Assembly (NCBI GenBank): GCA_025361105.1
Contig: JANYAW010000195.1
Span: forward strand, 1-7,745
DNA length: 7,745 nucleotides
DNA from: Rhodocyclaceae bacterium
GTDB lineage: Bacteria; Pseudomonadota; Gammaproteobacteria; Burkholderiales; Rhodocyclaceae
Reading direction: 5' to 3'
Each line of letters starts with the position of its first letter. Within the stretch, counting starts at the first letter, position 1. Shown one piece after another: positions 5,910 through 7,745 of this stretch. A program made the position numbers and the translations under genes. The notes under the pieces are model-generated. The model ran no database searches. It had not been told where the DNA came from and worked only from the letters and a program-made list of their open reading frames with translations.

Positions 5910-5919
5910 GCGTAAATGA
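5908..5919 (+). other. Possible three-codon minicistron overlapping the toxin start
   Basis: ATG CGT AAA TGA lies just ahead of the toxin gene, and its stop overlaps the toxin ATG as ATGA (5916-5919). If a transcript starts upstream of 5908, this could couple or dampen toxin translation. If transcription starts at the toxin ATG it is irrelevant. It may be chance. Confidence 0.18.
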
Positions 5920-6281
5920 AAGCAAATGAGCTTCGGCCATTGGAATGGGTAGCCTCAGCAAAGAAAGATCTACTATCGATGCCAGACGGTGTAATTGATC
6001 TTGTCGGTTATGCATTGCACTTGGCACAGAGCGGCCTCAAACACCACCAGGCGAAGGTGTTGAAAGGTTTCGGTTCTGCTGGTGTATTGGAAGTAGTTGA
6101 AGACGACGATGGAAGTACCTATCGCGCGGTCTATACCGTTCGGTGTAAGAACGCCGTGTATGTGCTTCACTGTTTTCAAAAGAAATCAAACAAAGGAATC
6201 GCAACACCGAAGCACCACATGGATGTCGTCGAGGCACGATTGAAGTTGGCAAAGCAACATTCAGAAGGAGTGAAAAAATGA
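5916..6281 (+). CDS. Type II toxin, RelE/HigB superfamily (phage Gp49-like)
   Basis: The product has 121 residues and matches the Gp49-like HigB toxin family: an N-terminal helix with LEWVASAKKDLLSMP, then the conserved core of strands with YRAVYTVR at about 68-75, VYVLHCFQKKSNKGIATPK at about 81-99, and a final helix VVEARLKLAKQ. Family members cleave mRNA on the ribosome and arrest growth until neutralised by their antitoxin. The gene precedes the antitoxin, the reverse of the common antitoxin-first order but usual for higBA. There is no Shine-Dalgarno before its ATG, and the -10 box ends only 6 bases upstream, so translation is probably inefficient or leaderless. The gene is visibly less GC-rich than the transporter next to it, suggesting acquisition by transfer. 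Confidence 0.88.
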   Translation: MKANELRPLEWVASAKKDLLSMPDGVIDLVGYALHLAQSGLKHHQAKVLKGFGSAGVLEVVEDDDGSTYRAVYTVRCKNAVYVLHCFQKKSNKGIATPKHHMDVVEARLKLAKQHSEGVKK

Positions 6282-6598
6282 AAGATATCGAACGAGGAAG
6301 TACCAACGTTTATGCTGATCTCGGCATCGAGAACGCAGACGAGATGCTGGTCAAAGCGCAATTGGCGACCAAGATTGGCGAAATCATCAAACAACGCAAC
6401 TTGACTCAGGTCGAAGCAGGTCAGCTACTTGGTATTCCGCAACCCAAGCTCTCGAACATGCTACGCGGCCAGTTTCGCGGAATTTCTGAAACGAAAATGA
6501 TCGAGTGCCTTACTCGGCTCGGGCGCAATGTGCAGATTGTGGTCAAGGCCGCGCCGCGCTCGAAGTCTGCTGGGCAGGTATCGGTGGTGTTTGCTTGA
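6278..6598 (+). CDS. XRE-family antitoxin (HigA-like)
   Basis: The product has 106 residues. Residues about 27-85 form an XRE helix-turn-helix of the type paired with Gp49-like toxins: LATKIGEIIKQRNLTQVEAGQLLGI, the recognition helix PQPKLSNMLRG, and FRGISETKMIECLTRLG, then a strand VQIVVK. It should bind and silence the toxin and repress the operon through the palindrome at 5891-5906. The ATG overlaps the toxin stop codon (ATGA, 6278-6281), so the two are translationally coupled. A strong Shine-Dalgarno (AAGGAG, 6265-6270) lies 7 bases upstream, inside the toxin gene, which should favour antitoxin over toxin synthesis. Confidence 0.88.
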   Translation: MKDIERGSTNVYADLGIENADEMLVKAQLATKIGEIIKQRNLTQVEAGQLLGIPQPKLSNMLRGQFRGISETKMIECLTRLGRNVQIVVKAAPRSKSAGQVSVVFA

Positions 6599-6627
6599 AT
6601 CTTCTATTTTCCCGATAACGCCTCGCG

Positions 6628-7449
6628 ATGCAGATGCCGCTTCAGTCACAGAGATTTATGTTGTCAATGAGGGCCGTTCACCTTCAGTGCCTAGATCGGG
6701 ACGGCTTAGTGATTCCAAACGCGTACGCGAGTGGCTTCATACGGCAAGAAGCTGAAGGCAGATTTCTTTACACGTGCTGGCATTTTGTAACTGGCTTCAA
6801 CATGCATGACCTAAAAATTGGCCACCAGTTACCAAATCGAATGTCACTAAAGATCACCCTTCAAAATGTCGAGAGACGCGATCCGGGCACGACTGTCATC
6901 GGCGGCAATCAATCGCTGATCGCTCCTCTTTACGATACAACTCAGACACCACCAATGCCACTGTGGAATCAAGATAAGCAGGACATTCCACAGGCCGATC
7001 TAAATGCCATCAATCTGCGCGTTCCGTTCTGGCATGACGCGGTAAAACTCCGATTGCCCGATGACCTTCATTTATCCGAAATGCAAACCCTTGCGGAAAG
7101 CGAACACAGAGCCCACATGCTTACTCCTGGCGACAGAATTTTCATCGTGGGATTCCCTTACGGATATAGTGCTCTCGGAATGAATCAGCCAACACCGATT
7201 GTGTTAACACGCCATGTTGCGGCGGTTCGCGTTGATGGTAGGCAACGGGAGGTTTTGCTTGATGGCGCTGGTGCGCGTGGCATGTCGGGATCGCCAGTTT
7301 TTGTGGAAACTCAGACGGATATTCTGCTCATTGGTTTGTACACTGGCCTGATCTACCCAGATCACAGTCTTGAAAGAAATGACAGAGTTACGGCATTAGG
7401 TACATGTTGCGACCTTACCCTTTGCTGGCCCCACATGCCGTTGATGTAG
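6628..7449 (+). CDS. Soluble trypsin-like serine protease domain protein
   Basis: The product has up to 273 residues and shows a complete chymotrypsin-fold triad in order: His52 in TCWHF (place of TAAHC), Asp124 in QADLNAINL (place of DLAVL), and Ser220 in GARGMSGSPVF (place of GDSGGP). The motif IFIVGFPYGY at 171-180 precedes the Ser, as in other bacterial members. There is no signal peptide or membrane segment, so it should act in the cytoplasm, unlike DegP-type proteases, and no PDZ domain is present. Several in-frame starts exist (6628, 6634, 6658, 6667). ATG 6658 has an AGAGA just upstream, and the recognisable domain begins near residue 16, so the real start may be later than annotated. 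It follows the antitoxin by 29 bases in the same orientation and could be co-transcribed. Such stand-alone cytoplasmic trypsin-like proteins often sit in stress or phage-defence neighbourhoods; its target is unknown. Confidence 0.8.
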   Translation: MQMPLQSQRFMLSMRAVHLQCLDRDGLVIPNAYASGFIRQEAEGRFLYTCWHFVTGFNMHDLKIGHQLPNRMSLKITLQNVERRDPGTTVIGGNQSLIAPLYDTTQTPPMPLWNQDKQDIPQADLNAINLRVPFWHDAVKLRLPDDLHLSEMQTLAESEHRAHMLTPGDRIFIVGFPYGYSALGMNQPTPIVLTRHVAAVRVDGRQREVLLDGAGARGMSGSPVFVETQTDILLIGLYTGLIYPDHSLERNDRVTALGTCCDLTLCWPHMPLM

Positions 7450-7489
7450 CGCCTTCCGTCGATGCTCTTAGTCAATCAAAACCAGCGCC

Positions 7490-7514
7490 AACGGCGTATC
7501 GCCAGCACCAACTG
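7490..7514 (-). repeat. Dispersed 25-bp repeat, copy E
   Basis: Read on the minus strand it keeps the 12-bp half CAGTTGGTGCTG intact and matches copy A at 21 of the first 24 positions, with three transitions in the variable part. It lies 40 bases downstream of the protease gene. A partial direct copy, CCAGCGCCAAC (7482-7492), sits 20 bases before the matching CCAGCACCAAC (7502-7512). Confidence 0.72.
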
Positions 7515-7676
7515 GTAAATTCAACTTGCCACACAATCAGCTTCGACCCAATCCAGATTAGAGGCAGTCGTACCTATCGCCGAAATCACTCAACGTTCAC
7601 ATCGCCTTAGCGCAGTGGAAGGGTGCAAGGAATATCTCTGGCACGCTGCAATGTAGTGAGTAGATTGGGCTTCTGG

Positions 7677-7696
7677 ATTCCCGACTTCGCGGGAAT
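7677..7696. repeat. REP-like palindrome, ATTCCCG type
   Basis: The sequence ATTCCCG-ACTTCG-CGGGAAT forms a 7-bp stem. It lies in the wider context CTGGATTCCCG...CGGGAATGACAG, which I know as a widespread intergenic repeat in beta- and gammaproteobacteria, usually with the loop CCTTCG and an 8-bp stem. Here one C-to-A change opens the innermost pair. It is probably one of many genomic copies and marks intergenic DNA. Confidence 0.65.
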
Positions 7697-7745
7697 GACA
7701 GATAGTGTGGCTTGATTGGCGTGTCTCCGGTCTCTTCAACTACTC

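Larger units (their letters stand above)
7450..7745. other. Gene-free right end
   Basis: No open frame here looks like a gene: the longest (7404-7610, +) overlaps the protease end and has no recognisable motif or Shine-Dalgarno. The stretch holds repeat copy E and a REP-like palindrome near 7677-7696. I see no tRNA or intrinsic terminator. Confidence 0.6.

Noticed and set aside
245..7514. Dispersed repeat as a CRISPR array or integron attC sites
   Set aside because: Copies are 1-1.7 kb apart on both strands with whole genes between them. No cas or integrase gene is present and there are no attC-type core sites.
7404..7610. 68-residue open frame at the right end
   Set aside because: It overlaps the protease 3' end, includes repeat copy E, and has no Shine-Dalgarno or recognisable sequence.

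Overview
The window reads as chromosomal DNA of a Gram-negative bacterium with moderately high GC, most likely a betaproteobacterium. That assignment is inference. It rests on PrmC-type and NPPW-type methyltransferases, a periplasmic c-type cytochrome, a periplasmic TonB-C protein, and a 3' repeat of the ATTCCCG...CGGGAAT type often seen in beta- and gammaproteobacteria. No rRNA, tRNA, CRISPR array or transposase was found.

Layout. The left edge carries the 3' nine-tenths of prmC (release-factor glutamine methyltransferase, +). It overlaps tail-to-tail with a second SAM-dependent methyltransferase (741-1940, -). Next come two exported proteins on the minus strand: a periplasmic protein with two TonB-C-like domains (2014-2859) and a single-haem cytochrome resembling cytochrome P460 (2911-3603). 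A small uncharacterised protein (3775-4053, +) diverges from the cytochrome gene and converges on a dodecin-like gene (4129-4380, -). A bidirectional terminator with a perfect 12-bp stem separates those two. A 12-TM major-facilitator transporter follows (4571-5758, -). The right part is accessory in character and less GC-rich. It holds a HigB/Gp49-type toxin and a HigA-type XRE antitoxin in a two-gene operon behind a palindromic operator, then a soluble trypsin-like serine protease (6628-7449). The last 300 bases hold no gene but contain two repeats.

The main non-gene signal is a 25-bp interspersed repeat present six times in 7.7 kb: 246-270, 1922-1946, 2888-2912 on +; 4525-4549, 5838-5862, 7490-7514 on -. 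Five copies share an invariant 12-bp half, CAGTTGGTGCTG; the 4525 copy has one change in it. The other half is RYGACACGCCGTC with mostly transition changes. Four copies lie between genes or overlap only a gene end, one may supply the start codon of the 741-1940 methyltransferase, and one is embedded in frame in prmC, in the linker between its N-terminal and catalytic domains. Successive copies divide the window into gene modules: methyltransferase; TonB-C protein; cytochrome, small protein and dodecin; transporter; toxin-antitoxin plus protease.

Functional ties are limited. PrmC is housekeeping (translation termination). The cytochrome and TonB-C genes could be co-transcribed and both act in the periplasm. 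The toxin, antitoxin and protease are co-oriented and closely spaced, which suggests a stress or defence module. All functions are read from motifs and remembered family features; no database search was possible.
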